64,000 bases of DNA from Novosphingobium sp. MD-1 (GCF_001014975.1 NZ_BBXA01000033.1:124001-188000), one strand, 5' to 3'. Positions 45,261 through 54,336 are shown, counted from the first letter of the stretch. Notes: a model not told the origin generated them from the sequence alone. A program made the numbers and translations.

Positions 45261-46112
45261 ATGGAACACGCGAACGCGGACAACCGGATGCAACCGGAAG
45301 CGCCGCTGATCTACCGCACGAAACTGCCGGTGCGCATCTGGCACTGGATCAACGCGTTCAGCATCTTCGTCATGCTGATGAGCGGCATGTCGATCTTCAA
45401 CGCCCATCCCCGGCTTTACTGGGGCCAGTACGGCGCGAACTTCGACCAGCCATGGCTGGTGATCGGCAACCACGGCGATCGCGGCTTCGTCAACCTGCTG
45501 GGCCTGGAACTGCCGGCCGGCGGCCTGCTGGGCGTCTCGTCCGAAGGCGCGCGGGCATTTCCGCCGCTGCTGACGATCCCTTCTCATTACGATCTGGCCG
45601 GCGGCCGCGAATGGCACTTCTTCTTCGCCTGGGTGCTGGCGATCTCGGCCACGCTGTTCCTGCTCTACGCGCTGGTATCGCGCCACTTGCAGCGCGATCT
45701 TGCGCTGACGCGGGCGGAAATGCGCCCTTCACACTTGTGGCACGACATCAAGGAGCACGCCCGCCTGCGCTTTCCCACCGGCGAAGCGGCGCGGCGCTAC
45801 AATCCCTTGCAGAAAATCGCCTATCTGGCGGTGATCCTGATCCTGATCCCCACCGTGATCCTGACCGGCCTGACCATGTCGCCCACCATGAATGCGGCAT
45901 GGCCCTGGCTGCTGGACCTGTTCGGCGGGCGGCAATCGGCGCGCTCCATCCATTTCCTCTGCGCGCTGGGCTTCGCGGCCTTCATCGCGGTCCATCTGGC
46001 CATGGTGGTGCTGGCGGGGCCGATCAACGAACTGCGCTCGATGATTACGGGCTGGTACCGCCTGCCGCAGGCGAAGGGGCCGACAACCATCAGGACGGAG
46101 GACGCGGCATGA
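45261..46112 (+). CDS. Cytochrome b561-type membrane subunit of a molybdoenzyme
   Basis: The 283-residue protein has four to five membrane helices with heme-ligand-type histidines, including H28 in VRIWHWINAF and the C-terminal SARSIHFLCALGFAAFIAVHLA pair. It resembles the b-type cytochromes of hydrogenase and thiosulfate reductase. It likely passes electrons between quinol and the periplasmic molybdoenzyme encoded by the next gene, which overlaps it by ATGA. The ATG at 45261 has GGGGAGAG upstream; a longer frame to 44745 lies inside crtB. Confidence 0.85.
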   Translation: MEHANADNRMQPEAPLIYRTKLPVRIWHWINAFSIFVMLMSGMSIFNAHPRLYWGQYGANFDQPWLVIGNHGDRGFVNLLGLELPAGGLLGVSSEGARAFPPLLTIPSHYDLAGGREWHFFFAWVLAISATLFLLYALVSRHLQRDLALTRAEMRPSHLWHDIKEHARLRFPTGEAARRYNPLQKIAYLAVILILIPTVILTGLTMSPTMNAAWPWLLDLFGGRQSARSIHFLCALGFAAFIAVHLAMVVLAGPINELRSMITGWYRLPQAKGPTTIRTEDAA

Positions 46113-46858
46113 CGATCATCACCCGCCGCAACGCGCTGATCGGCGGCACCGGGTTGCTGCTTTCGGGCTGCGACCGCATCGCCGCTTCGCCCTCGGTGCG
46201 CGAAGTGCTGACGCTGGGCGAAAAGGCTACGCGCACCGCGCAGCGGATCGTCACCGATCGCAACGCGCTCGCCCGCGAATTCACCCGCGCCGATCTTTCG
46301 CCCGTGTTCCGCGAAAACGGCACGCGCAATCCCGGATCGCCGGACTATGCCGCGCACGCGGCCGAACGCTTCGCCAACTGGCGTCTGGTGGTCGACGGCA
46401 TGGTCGCCCAGCCGCTTGCGATGGGCCTGGCGCAGATCCTCGCCGCGCCGCAACGCAGCCAGATCACCCGGCACGATTGCGTGGAAGGGTGGAGCGCGAT
46501 CGGCCAGTGGACGGGACTACCGCTGGGTCTGCTGCTGCGCCGCGCCGGGCTATCCGGCAACGCGAAGTTCATCGTGTTCCACTGCGCCGATCTTTATGAC
46601 GGCGCGCCCTATTACGAGAGCATCGATCTGGTCGATGCCTTTCACCCCCAGACGATCCTGGCGCACAGCCTGAACGGCCAATCGCTTTCCATCGGCCACG
46701 GCGCACCGCTGCGCCTGCGCGTGGAACGGCAACTGGGCTACAAGCAGGCCAAGTACGTGATGCGCATCCAGGCCGTGAGCAGTCTGGCCGATATCTACGG
46801 CGGCAAGGGGGGCTACTGGGAAGACCATCACGACTACCAGTGGTACGCGGGGATTTAG
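46109..46858 (+). CDS. Molybdopterin-dependent oxidoreductase (sulfite oxidase-type domain)
   Basis: The 249-residue protein has a twin-arginine-like start (RR at 6-7) running into a lipobox LLSGC (C21), so it is probably a Tat-exported lipoprotein. The mature part has RHDCVEGWSAIGQWTG with the molybdenum-ligand cysteine C124 and KYVMRIQAVS near the end, matching the sulfite oxidase-type molybdopterin-binding domain. It is translationally coupled to the cytochrome b gene (ATGA). The substrate is unknown; MsrP-like sulfoxide reduction is one option. Confidence 0.85.
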   Translation: MTIITRRNALIGGTGLLLSGCDRIAASPSVREVLTLGEKATRTAQRIVTDRNALAREFTRADLSPVFRENGTRNPGSPDYAAHAAERFANWRLVVDGMVAQPLAMGLAQILAAPQRSQITRHDCVEGWSAIGQWTGLPLGLLLRRAGLSGNAKFIVFHCADLYDGAPYYESIDLVDAFHPQTILAHSLNGQSLSIGHGAPLRLRVERQLGYKQAKYVMRIQAVSSLADIYGGKGGYWEDHHDYQWYAGI

Positions 46859-47000
46859 GCGGCGCGGTCCAATTCGGGCGGGGCCGGAGTCGCAGCTATC
46901 TGACATCTTTCCGCAAGAACAGCATGTCCGGACACGACGCGATTGCGGACATTCGCGGACGGTGCCAACGGTGCCGAAGCAATCAGCGAGCTCAGTTAGC

Positions 47001-47537
47001 ATGCGACCAGTCAGCTTTGATCTTGAGCCATCCGTAGATAACACCGACTTGCCCGATCCGGCCTGTTATCAATCCTTCATGCCGTTTCTGAAGGGCGTCT
47101 TCAGCCAGTGGCATTTCACACCTTTCACTCTCGAAGGGCTATCATTCGTAACCGCAGAACAATGGATGATGTTTGCGAAGGCATCGCTGTTTGGCGATCT
47201 AGCAGTCGCACAGCAAATTTTAGCCAGTCCCGATCCATCGACGCAAAAGCGATTGGGTCAGGCGGTCGCAGGTTTTGACCATAAACAATGGGATCGGTGG
47301 AAAATTGACATCGTCTATCGCGGCAACATTGCAAAGTTTGGGCAAAACGCTGGAGCGCTAAGGCAGCTCCGCAACACCGGGAATGCTATGCTGGTGGAGG
47401 CGAACCCCAGAGATTGGATCTGGGGAATTGGCCGTGGGGTGGACGATCCCGCAGGCCATGCCCCGAGCAGTTGGCGTGGGCAAAACTTGTTGGGAAGGAT
47501 TTTGACGAAAGTGCGCGATGAGCTGCCGATCCCGTAA
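47001..47537 (+). CDS. NADAR-family protein (YbiA-like, ADP-ribose/riboflavin-intermediate glycosidase)
   Basis: The 178-residue protein has the NADAR pattern: FSQWHFTPFTLEGL, FVTAEQWMMFAKASLFGD, WDRWKIDIVYRGNIAKFGQN, and WIWGIGRGVDDP. YbiA-type proteins remove a glycosyl from riboflavin intermediates, and some NADAR proteins remove ADP-ribose from guanine in toxin-antitoxin settings. Counted G+C over 47041-47340 is about 50 percent, well below the neighbours at about 70, suggesting acquisition. No toxin partner is adjacent. The start is ambiguous (ATG 47001 or GTG 46962). Confidence 0.85.
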   Translation: MRPVSFDLEPSVDNTDLPDPACYQSFMPFLKGVFSQWHFTPFTLEGLSFVTAEQWMMFAKASLFGDLAVAQQILASPDPSTQKRLGQAVAGFDHKQWDRWKIDIVYRGNIAKFGQNAGALRQLRNTGNAMLVEANPRDWIWGIGRGVDDPAGHAPSSWRGQNLLGRILTKVRDELPIP

Positions 47538-47652
47538 CCCTCGAACGTCCGCTTCCCCCGCCCTTCTTACCATTCTGTGCCTTATCGACGACCGCGAATA
47601 GCGGTCATCCCTCCAGCGCGGAATTGTGCGGTCCCGGCCCCAAGCGGGTTCC

Positions 47653-48669
47653 TCAGACCTTCACGATCCCCCGCTCGATCAGGCTGCGCGCGCAATCGAG
47701 GATCGATTCCTCCACGGGCCGCGTGCGCCAGCCCAGCCGTTCGAGCGCATGGGCCGCGCTGGCATCGCGCACGTTGCCCAGTTCGCCGGTGATCTGGCGG
47801 ATCATCGGATTGAACAGCGCGGAAAAGCGCACCAGCCAGTCCGGCAGCCGGCGCGTGGGCACCTTGCGCGCCTGAACCCCAAGGTTGTCCTTGAGCACGC
47901 GCGCCACGTCCACCAGCTTCAGGAACGGCCCCGCGCTGATGAAGCGTTCGCCTGCGAGGCCCGGTTCGGTCAGCGCGCGCACGTGCAGGTCCGCGCAATC
48001 GCGCACGTCGACGATGCCGAAGCCAAGGTCCGGGCACCCGGGCAAGGCCCCGGCGAGCAACTGGCGCACGACTTCGATCGAGGGCGAGAAATCATCGCTC
48101 CACACCGGTCCCAGCACGGCGGCGGGATTGACCGAGACGAACTCCATTGCGCCGCCGTTGGCCGCCACCCAATCGCGCGCGGCGCGTTCGGCGATGGTCT
48201 TGGACTTGACGTAGGCATAGACGTCTGGCCCGTCCACGTCGGTCCAGTCGCTTTCGGTGAAGTGATGCTGGCCCTTGCCATGGCCATAGGCGATGGCGGC
48301 GACGGACGATGTCTGCACAAAACGGGTGACGCCCGCAGCACGCGCGAACCGCAAGGCGCGCAGCACGCCTTCGCGCGCGGGAACGATCAGGTCATCCTCG
48401 TGCTTCGGCGCGTTGGTAGAGAACGGCGAGGCGACGTGGCACACGTGGCTGCAGCCGATCACCGCATCGGCCCAGCCCGCGTCTGCCATCAGGTCCGCCG
48501 CAAAGAAGCGCAACGTGTCGGGCGTTCCACCCAGGCGCGGTCGCAGTTCCGCCTCACGCGAAAGGTTGCGCACGGTGGCATGGACCGTCCAGCCCTGTTC
48601 GAGAAGCTGCCGCACCACGAAGCCGGCGATATAACCGCTCGCGCCGGTCACCAGAACCTTGCCCTTCAT
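47653..48669 (-). CDS. NAD(P)-dependent epimerase/reductase (dihydroflavonol 4-reductase-like extended SDR)
   Basis: The 338-residue protein starts with the extended-SDR motif VTGASGYIAG (7-16), has HVASPF, TSSVAAIAYG and the catalytic YAYVKSKT, and a substrate-side SVNPAAVLGP. These match the dihydroflavonol-4-reductase/aldehyde reductase group. The substrate is unknown. It follows a classical SDR by 25 bp on the same strand. Confidence 0.85.
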   Translation of the reverse strand: MKGKVLVTGASGYIAGFVVRQLLEQGWTVHATVRNLSREAELRPRLGGTPDTLRFFAADLMADAGWADAVIGCSHVCHVASPFSTNAPKHEDDLIVPAREGVLRALRFARAAGVTRFVQTSSVAAIAYGHGKGQHHFTESDWTDVDGPDVYAYVKSKTIAERAARDWVAANGGAMEFVSVNPAAVLGPVWSDDFSPSIEVVRQLLAGALPGCPDLGFGIVDVRDCADLHVRALTEPGLAGERFISAGPFLKLVDVARVLKDNLGVQARKVPTRRLPDWLVRFSALFNPMIRQITGELGNVRDASAAHALERLGWRTRPVEESILDCARSLIERGIVKV

Positions 48670-48694
48670 TCCTCTTCTCCCCGTCCGCCCGCTT

Positions 48695-49417
48695 TCAGAA
48701 GCGGATCATGATCCTGCGCGCCAGCGCCGGCGAGATGGAATGCACCAGTTGCAGCAGCTTGACCATGCCCACGCTGGCCTCGTCCGCGTTGCGCTCCATC
48801 GCCATAATGATCTGGCGCGCGCATTCGTCCGGCGCCATCTTGCGGTTGGCGCGCCCCGCCGTCATCTGCGTATCGACCACCGGCGGCAGCGCTTCCAGCA
48901 CGTGGATCGCGGTGTCCTTCAACTGGTAGCGCAGAGCCATGGTGTAGCTGCGCAAGCCCGCCTTGGTCGCGCAATAGACCGCTCCACCGCCGTTGGGCGC
49001 GATGCCGAGGCCGGAGGTGACGTTGACGATCATCGCTTCGGGCTGCGCGCGCAGCACCGGCATCAACCGCGCGACCAGGTGGATCGGGGCGTGAAGGTTG
49101 AGGAAGATCGTGCGGTCGGTGGACGCGAGATCAGGCGCGCCATTGCGGAAATCATGGTCGGTCCCCGCCCCGGCGTTGTTGACCAGAATGGCGATCTCAC
49201 GCCCGGCAAGACCCGCGAGCACCGCGTCCACGCCTTCGGGCAGGGACAGGTCGGCCTCGATCACCTCGAACCCATCAGCCCGGGCGGCGGCGATCCTGTC
49301 CGCCGTGCGCCCGGTGGTGATGACGGTAACGCCCTTGTCGCGCAACTGGCGGACCAGACGGGCGCCTATCCCGTCAGTGCCACCCGTGACCAGCGCAACC
49401 TTGCCCTGCAACCGCAT
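48695..49417 (-). CDS. Short-chain dehydrogenase
   Basis: The 240-residue classical SDR has TGGTDGIG near residues 11-18, NNAG and the catalytic Y-x3-K (YCATK), in the DltE-like branch. It precedes the extended SDR gene on the same strand and has a MarR- or HxlR-type palindrome 38 bp upstream of its ATG. A regulator gene is not next to it. The two SDRs probably work on one pathway. Confidence 0.87.
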   Translation of the reverse strand: MRLQGKVALVTGGTDGIGARLVRQLRDKGVTVITTGRTADRIAAARADGFEVIEADLSLPEGVDAVLAGLAGREIAILVNNAGAGTDHDFRNGAPDLASTDRTIFLNLHAPIHLVARLMPVLRAQPEAMIVNVTSGLGIAPNGGGAVYCATKAGLRSYTMALRYQLKDTAIHVLEALPPVVDTQMTAGRANRKMAPDECARQIIMAMERNADEASVGMVKLLQLVHSISPALARRIMIRF

Positions 49418-49454
49418 GTCCTGCCTCCCCGTTCGTGCGGGAAAACTAGCACAT

Positions 49455-49471
49455 AAGTTGCAACTTGCAAC
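49455..49471 (-). promoter_or_regulatory. Operator-like inverted repeat before the SDR pair
   Basis: GTTGCAA-C-TTGCAAC (49457-49471) is a perfect 7-1-7 inverted repeat in the 56-bp gap between gor and the SDR gene; AAGTTGCAACTT (49455-49466) is also self-complementary. The position next to the SDR start suggests a repressor site. MarR-, HxlR- or TetR-type regulators bind sequences of this shape. Confidence 0.6.
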
Positions 49472-49473
49472 CT

Positions 49474-50829
49474 TTAACGCATGAGGACGAGTTCTTCCGC
49501 CATCGACGGATGAAGCGCGACGGTGGCATCGAAATCGGCCTTGGTCAGCCCCGCCTTCACCGCGATCGCCGCTGCCTGCAGAATCTCGGGCGAATCCGGG
49601 CCGATCATGTGGATACCCAGCACGCGGTCGGTCTGGGCATCGACGATCATCTTGTACAGCCCGCGTTCCGGACGATGCGCGAAGATGTTCTTCATCGGCC
49701 GGAAATCGGACGAATAGACCTTCACGTTGCCATAGGCGTTGCGCGCCTGCCCCTCGGTGAGGCCAACGCCCGCCAGCGGCGGTTGCGAGAATACCGCGCT
49801 GGGGATGCAGGCGTAATCGATCCTCACGTCCTTGCCACCGAACAACCGGTCGGCGAAAGCGTGTCCTTCACGGATGGCAACGGGCGTCAGTTGCACGCGA
49901 TCGGTCACGTCGCCCACGGCATAGATGCTGTCGCACGTGGTCTTCGCGGTATCGTCGACCCTGATCTCGCCCCGTTCGCCCAGTTCGACGCCGGCAGTCT
50001 CCAGCCCCAGCCCGGCAACGTTCGGCCGGCGACCGGTGGCCACCAGCACGGCGTCGGCCGGAATCGGGTCTTGCGCGCCTTTCACCCACACGTGCAGGCA
50101 GCCGTCCTCCTGCTTTTCCACCTTGGTGATCGGGCAGTTGAAACGATAGGTGATGCCGCGCGCCATGGTGATCTGCAGCAGCCGATCGCGCAGCGTCTCG
50201 TCATACCCCCGCAGGATCGCGTCGCTGCGATTCACCACGGTTACCGCGCTGCCCAGTGCGTTGAAGATGCCGGCAAACTCCAGCGCGATATAGCCGGCGC
50301 CCTGGATGACGATGCGACGCGGCAGTTCGGGCAGGTGAAACACCTCGTTGGAGGTGATGCAGTGTTCGTTGCCTTCGAACTCGGGCATCAGCGGCCAGGC
50401 CCCGGTGGCGACGAGGATGTACTTCGCCGAAATGTCCCGTCCCGAAGCGAGCCGCACGCCGTGCGGCCCGGTGATCGTGGCGCGTTCGAGGAAGCGTTCG
50501 ACCTTGTTGTTTTCCAGCGTGGTGGTGTAGGCGTCGTTCAGGCGATCGACATCCTTCAGCACCGCGTCGCGCAGCGTCGGCCAGTCGAAATGCATCTTCT
50601 CGACCGTCCAGCCGTAATTGGACGCATCCTGCAGTTCCTCGGCGAAGTGCGATCCGTACACGAGCAGTTTCTTGGGCACGCAGCCCCGGATCACGCAGGT
50701 TCCGCCGACCCGGTATTCCTCCGCCACGGCCACGCGTGCGCCGTGCGATGCCGCGATCCGGCTGGCGCGCACGCCGCCCGAACCCGCGCCGATGACGAAA
50801 AGATCGTAGTCGTATTCCTGCTCAGCCAT
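49474..50829 (-). CDS. gor: Glutathione-disulfide reductase
   Basis: Gor reduces oxidised glutathione with NADPH. The 451-residue protein has FVIGAGSGGVRASR at the start and the redox-active disulfide GGTCVIRGCVPKK (C45 and C50), the NADPH motif GAGYIALEFAGIF, and the C-terminal HPSMAEELVLMR active-site helix. AGGAGCAG precedes the ATG at 50829. It follows pgi by 111 bp, with a large hairpin between. Confidence 0.93.
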   Translation of the reverse strand: MAEQEYDYDLFVIGAGSGGVRASRIAASHGARVAVAEEYRVGGTCVIRGCVPKKLLVYGSHFAEELQDASNYGWTVEKMHFDWPTLRDAVLKDVDRLNDAYTTTLENNKVERFLERATITGPHGVRLASGRDISAKYILVATGAWPLMPEFEGNEHCITSNEVFHLPELPRRIVIQGAGYIALEFAGIFNALGSAVTVVNRSDAILRGYDETLRDRLLQITMARGITYRFNCPITKVEKQEDGCLHVWVKGAQDPIPADAVLVATGRRPNVAGLGLETAGVELGERGEIRVDDTAKTTCDSIYAVGDVTDRVQLTPVAIREGHAFADRLFGGKDVRIDYACIPSAVFSQPPLAGVGLTEGQARNAYGNVKVYSSDFRPMKNIFAHRPERGLYKMIVDAQTDRVLGIHMIGPDSPEILQAAAIAVKAGLTKADFDATVALHPSMAEELVLMR

Positions 50830-50883
50830 GGTCTGCTCCTGTCGAGCGATGCATATGGCGGGCCGGTGACGGATTGCCAATGG

Positions 50884-50932
50884 CGGCGCGCAAGAGTTTC
50901 GTTTGCCAGACTAACGAAACTCTTGCGCGCCG
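50884..50932 (-). terminator. Very long hairpin between pgi and gor
   Basis: Two 19-nt arms, CGGCGCGCAAGAGTTTCGT (50884-50902) and ACGAAACTCTTGCGCGCCG (50914-50932), pair perfectly around an 11-nt loop. The structure begins 9 bp after the pgi stop. No T run follows on the pgi strand. It is either a terminator without a U tract, an mRNA-stabilising 3' structure, or a mobile palindrome. It is far stronger than needed for simple termination. Confidence 0.55.
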
Positions 50933-50940
50933 GCCCTGCC

Positions 50941-52461
50941 CTATTCGCCGATGCCGGCCACCGCCAGCAGCGCCTCGGTGGAAGGATCAAAGCCCTCCCC
51001 GCCGCCGGACTCGATCTGTTTCGCGATCGCCTTGCCCAGTTCGACGCCGAACTGGTCGAAGGGATTGATACCCAGCAGCATCGCCGAAACGAAGGTGCGG
51101 TGTTCGTGGAACGCGATCAGCGCGCCCATCGTTGCCGGGTTGAGATCGTCGCAGAAGATCGTGGCCGAAGGCCGGTCGCCCGGATAGGCGCGCGCGCCGT
51201 CGTCGGAAGCCTTGCCCGCCATCAGCGCCGCCCCTTGCGCGAAACAGTTCGACAGCAGGATGCGGTGGTGCGCCGGATCGAGATCGTGGCCCGGTACCTT
51301 CACCGCCAGGAAGTCCACCGGGATCAGGTGCGTGCCCTGATGGAGCAGCTGGAACACCGCGTGCTGCGCATCGGTGCCCACCCCGCCCCACGTCACCGGC
51401 GCGCTGGGCCGGGCCAGCGGCTGGCCGTCGGCCGTCACCCGCTTGCCGTTCGATTCCATCTCCAGCTGCTGGAGATAATCGGGCAGCAGGCGCAGGCGTT
51501 CGTCATAGGCAAACACAGCGCGGGTCTGGCACCCGCGCGCCTGGGTGTAATAGAGATCGGCGAAGGCCGCGCGGACGACCACGTTCTTGTCCAGCGGGGC
51601 TTCGATGAAATGCCGGTCGATCGCCGCCGCGCCTTCCAGGAACTCCCCGAACGCCTGCGTGCCGAGCGCCAGCGCGACCGGGAAGCCGATTGACGACCAC
51701 AGCGAATAACGCCCGCCCACCGTTTCCGAAAATGGCAGCACGCGCGTTTCGTCCACGCCCCATTCCACCGCCTTTTCCGGGGCGGCGGTCAGCGCCACCA
51801 CCCGGCCATAGGGATCGTCGACCCCGCCATCGCGCAGCCATTCCAGCGCGCTGGCGGCGTTGGTCATGGTTTCGGTGGTGGTGAAGGTCTTGGAGGCGAC
51901 CGCGATCAGCGTCGCCGCCGGATCGCAGGCGGCCATGGCGGCTTCCAGCGCGCAACCATCGATGTTCGAGACGACATGCACGTCGACAAGCGCGCTTTCG
52001 CGGGCCAGCGCGTCGATCGCCAGCGCCGGTCCAAGCGCGGAACCGCCGATGCCGATATGGATCAGGCTTTTGACCTCACCCAGCACGCCCGCGTGGATCG
52101 CGTCGACGAGCGCCCGCATCCGCGCGTGCAGGGCGCCGGCTTCCTCGACGCTGGCGTCACTGCCCACGCCACGCTGGGCGGCATGTTCGGCGGCGCGCCC
52201 TTCGGTGTTGTTGATCCGTGCGCCGGCGAAAAGCTGCTCGCGCTTGCCCGCAAGGTCCATCGTGCCGGCGATCTCGCCCAGCACCCGTTCCACGTCCGGC
52301 GAAAGATGCGTCTTCGACCAGTCGAAGCGGATCGGCCCGCCCGGCAGTTCCAGTTCAGTACTGTAGCGCGCAAGACGCTCCGAATCGCCGAACAGGTCCT
52401 TCAGGGAAGGCCGCGCCAGCGCTTCCAGAGCGTTCCAGCCCGCAAGATCCTGTTCACTCAT
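50941..52461 (-). CDS. pgi: Glucose-6-phosphate isomerase
   Basis: Pgi interconverts glucose 6-phosphate and fructose 6-phosphate. The 506-residue protein has IHIGIGGSALGP, the SIS-domain SKTFTTTETM, ETVGGRYSLWSSIG (signature), and VTWGGVGTDAQHAVFQLLHQGT with catalytic glutamate/histidine region residues. The ATG at 52461 is the first with family homology; the frame stays open to 52527. It is divergent from lepB. Confidence 0.95.
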   Translation of the reverse strand: MSEQDLAGWNALEALARPSLKDLFGDSERLARYSTELELPGGPIRFDWSKTHLSPDVERVLGEIAGTMDLAGKREQLFAGARINNTEGRAAEHAAQRGVGSDASVEEAGALHARMRALVDAIHAGVLGEVKSLIHIGIGGSALGPALAIDALARESALVDVHVVSNIDGCALEAAMAACDPAATLIAVASKTFTTTETMTNAASALEWLRDGGVDDPYGRVVALTAAPEKAVEWGVDETRVLPFSETVGGRYSLWSSIGFPVALALGTQAFGEFLEGAAAIDRHFIEAPLDKNVVVRAAFADLYYTQARGCQTRAVFAYDERLRLLPDYLQQLEMESNGKRVTADGQPLARPSAPVTWGGVGTDAQHAVFQLLHQGTHLIPVDFLAVKVPGHDLDPAHHRILLSNCFAQGAALMAGKASDDGARAYPGDRPSATIFCDDLNPATMGALIAFHEHRTFVSAMLLGINPFDQFGVELGKAIAKQIESGGGEGFDPSTEALLAVAGIGE

Positions 52462-52620
52462 CGCGCCGGTATCCCTTTTCTTCGCAGTTGCGAAACTCCT
52501 CATGCCCGCTCGCAGGCATTCCGCCAAGCGTCCCGTTCATCTCCGGTACGGGTGCGCAGACGTATTCCGGCACAGTGTATTGCACACACAACACACTTGA
52601 CGAAAGCGCGCCCCCTCCAC

Positions 52621-53517
52621 ATGACCGCGACGATGACCGAGACTCCCGAGACTCCAGCCGCCCCAGAGAGCGCCGCCTCCCCCGCCGAAACGCCGGGTTC
52701 AGGAAGTTTGCCCCCGATCGCGGGCAAGCCGAAAAAGGAGAAGAAGGAGGACAGCTTCGCCGTCTTCCTGATCAAGCTGGTGCTCGTGGTCGCGATTTTC
52801 CGCAGCTTCATCTTCTCGCCGTTCAACATTCCTTCGGAATCGATGCTGCCGCGGCTGGAGAACGGCGATTACCTGCTCGCGGCCAAGTGGCCCTATGGCT
52901 TTTCCAGCTATTCGCTGCCGTTCGGCGTGCCGCTGCTGCCCCACCGCATCCTGGCCGGTACGCCCAAGCGCGGCGACGTGGTGATCTTCAAGGCGCCGCC
53001 GGGCAACGACGTGGACTACATCAAGCGTGTGATCGGCCTGCCGGGCGATACCGTGCAGATGGTGGGGGGCGTGCTGCACCTCAACGGCAAGCCCGTGCCC
53101 AAGCAGCGGATCGAGGATTTCGTGATCCACGTATCGGCCAACACCAACTGCATCTCGCCCGAGTTCGAGGCGGTGGAGAAGGACGGTTCGCCAAGCTGCC
53201 ACTACCCGCAGTACCGCGAGACGCTGCCCGAAGGCAAAAGCTACAACGTGCTGGACCTCGGCTATCGCCCGCAGGACGATACTCCGCCCGTGGTCATCCC
53301 CGAAAACCGGCTGTTCCTGATGGGCGACAATCGCGACAATTCCATGGACAGCCGTTTCCCGGCGGTGGAAGGCGCAGGGATCGGGCTGGTGCCGATGGAC
53401 AACCTGATCGGCCGCGCGACCATCGTCATGTGGTCCACTGATGGTTCCGCCAACTGGTTCCTGCCCTGGACCTGGTTCACCGCGGCGCGCTGGAACCGGC
53501 TTGGGGGGCTGTTCTGA
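52621..53517 (+). CDS. lepB: Signal peptidase I (LepB)
   Basis: LepB cleaves signal peptides from exported proteins. The 298-residue protein has an N-terminal Ala/Pro-rich acidic extension (1-35) before its membrane helix (about 46-64), the catalytic serine S74 in NIPSESMLPRL, catalytic lysine K135 in DYIKRVIGLPGD, and GDNRDNSMDSR. The extension is longer than in many homologues. Starts at residues 1 and 5 are possible. It begins the lepB-rnc-era-GDSL unit. Confidence 0.95.
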   Translation: MTATMTETPETPAAPESAASPAETPGSGSLPPIAGKPKKEKKEDSFAVFLIKLVLVVAIFRSFIFSPFNIPSESMLPRLENGDYLLAAKWPYGFSSYSLPFGVPLLPHRILAGTPKRGDVVIFKAPPGNDVDYIKRVIGLPGDTVQMVGGVLHLNGKPVPKQRIEDFVIHVSANTNCISPEFEAVEKDGSPSCHYPQYRETLPEGKSYNVLDLGYRPQDDTPPVVIPENRLFLMGDNRDNSMDSRFPAVEGAGIGLVPMDNLIGRATIVMWSTDGSANWFLPWTWFTAARWNRLGGLF

Positions 53518-54212
53518 GCAAGCCCCAGCCCGTCCCGGCCGCACCGCTGGCCGATGATACGATTGCCTTCCTGACCGCCCTGACCGGCCATGCGCCTTTG
53601 CGCGACGACCTGTGGCGCGAGGCGCTGACGCATGGGTCGATGGGCGAGGCGCGCGATTACCAGCGGCTCGAATTCCTCGGCGATCGCGTTCTCGGCCTCG
53701 CCATCGCCGATTGGCTGCACGAAAAGAGCGATGCTGCCGAAGGCAAGCTCTCGCAGCGGCTCAACGCGCTGGTCAGCCGCGAAACCTGTGCCGACGTGGC
53801 GCGCACGCTGGGCGTGCCCGCGCACATCCGTCTGGGCAAGCAAGCGCGCGACGATGGCGGCGCGGACAGCGACAACATCCTGGGCGATGTGATGGAGGCG
53901 CTGATCGGCGCGTTGTTCGTCGACCGTGGCTTCGACGTGGCCCAAGCCTTCGTGCGCCGCGCGTGGAACAAGCCGATGGCCGGCGGCGCGGGCCAGCGCA
54001 AGCACCCCAAGGCCGCGTTACAGGAATGGGCCGCCGGCAACCGCCGCAAGCCCCCGGTCTATACGCTGGTCCGCCGCGATGGGCCGGATCACGCCGCCAG
54101 CTTCACGGTCAGCGTCGAGGTTAAGGGCGTGGGCGTGATGGAAGCGCGTGGATCGAGCAAGCAGGAAGCGGAAACCTCCGCCGCCCGCGAATTCATGAAC
54201 CGGTTCGCCTGA
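53514..54212 (+). CDS. rnc: Ribonuclease III (Rnc), probable CTG start
   Basis: RNase III cuts double-stranded RNA, maturing rRNA and regulatory RNAs. The 232-residue product has the RLEFLGD signature at 51-57, the NILGDVMEALIGALF motif, and a C-terminal double-stranded RNA-binding domain ending GSSKQEAETSAAREF. No ATG, GTG or TTG lies early in frame; the first TTG is at 53598, which would leave only 8 residues before REALTHGS. CTG at 53514 overlaps the lepB TGA (CTGA), has GGGGGG about 6 bases upstream, and gives a normal N-terminus. Confidence 0.88.
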   Translation: MSKPQPVPAAPLADDTIAFLTALTGHAPLRDDLWREALTHGSMGEARDYQRLEFLGDRVLGLAIADWLHEKSDAAEGKLSQRLNALVSRETCADVARTLGVPAHIRLGKQARDDGGADSDNILGDVMEALIGALFVDRGFDVAQAFVRRAWNKPMAGGAGQRKHPKAALQEWAAGNRRKPPVYTLVRRDGPDHAASFTVSVEVKGVGVMEARGSSKQEAETSAAREFMNRFA

Positions 54213-54336
54213 AAGGCCCGCCGGAAAGAGTTGCCTGCGGAAAGAATACCCGCCGGGCAGCTTGCCTTCTTCCGGCAACCGGCGCTTCACGCTAAACAGG
54301 AAACAGCCCCGCTGACTTGGGGCGAATGGAGTTATT

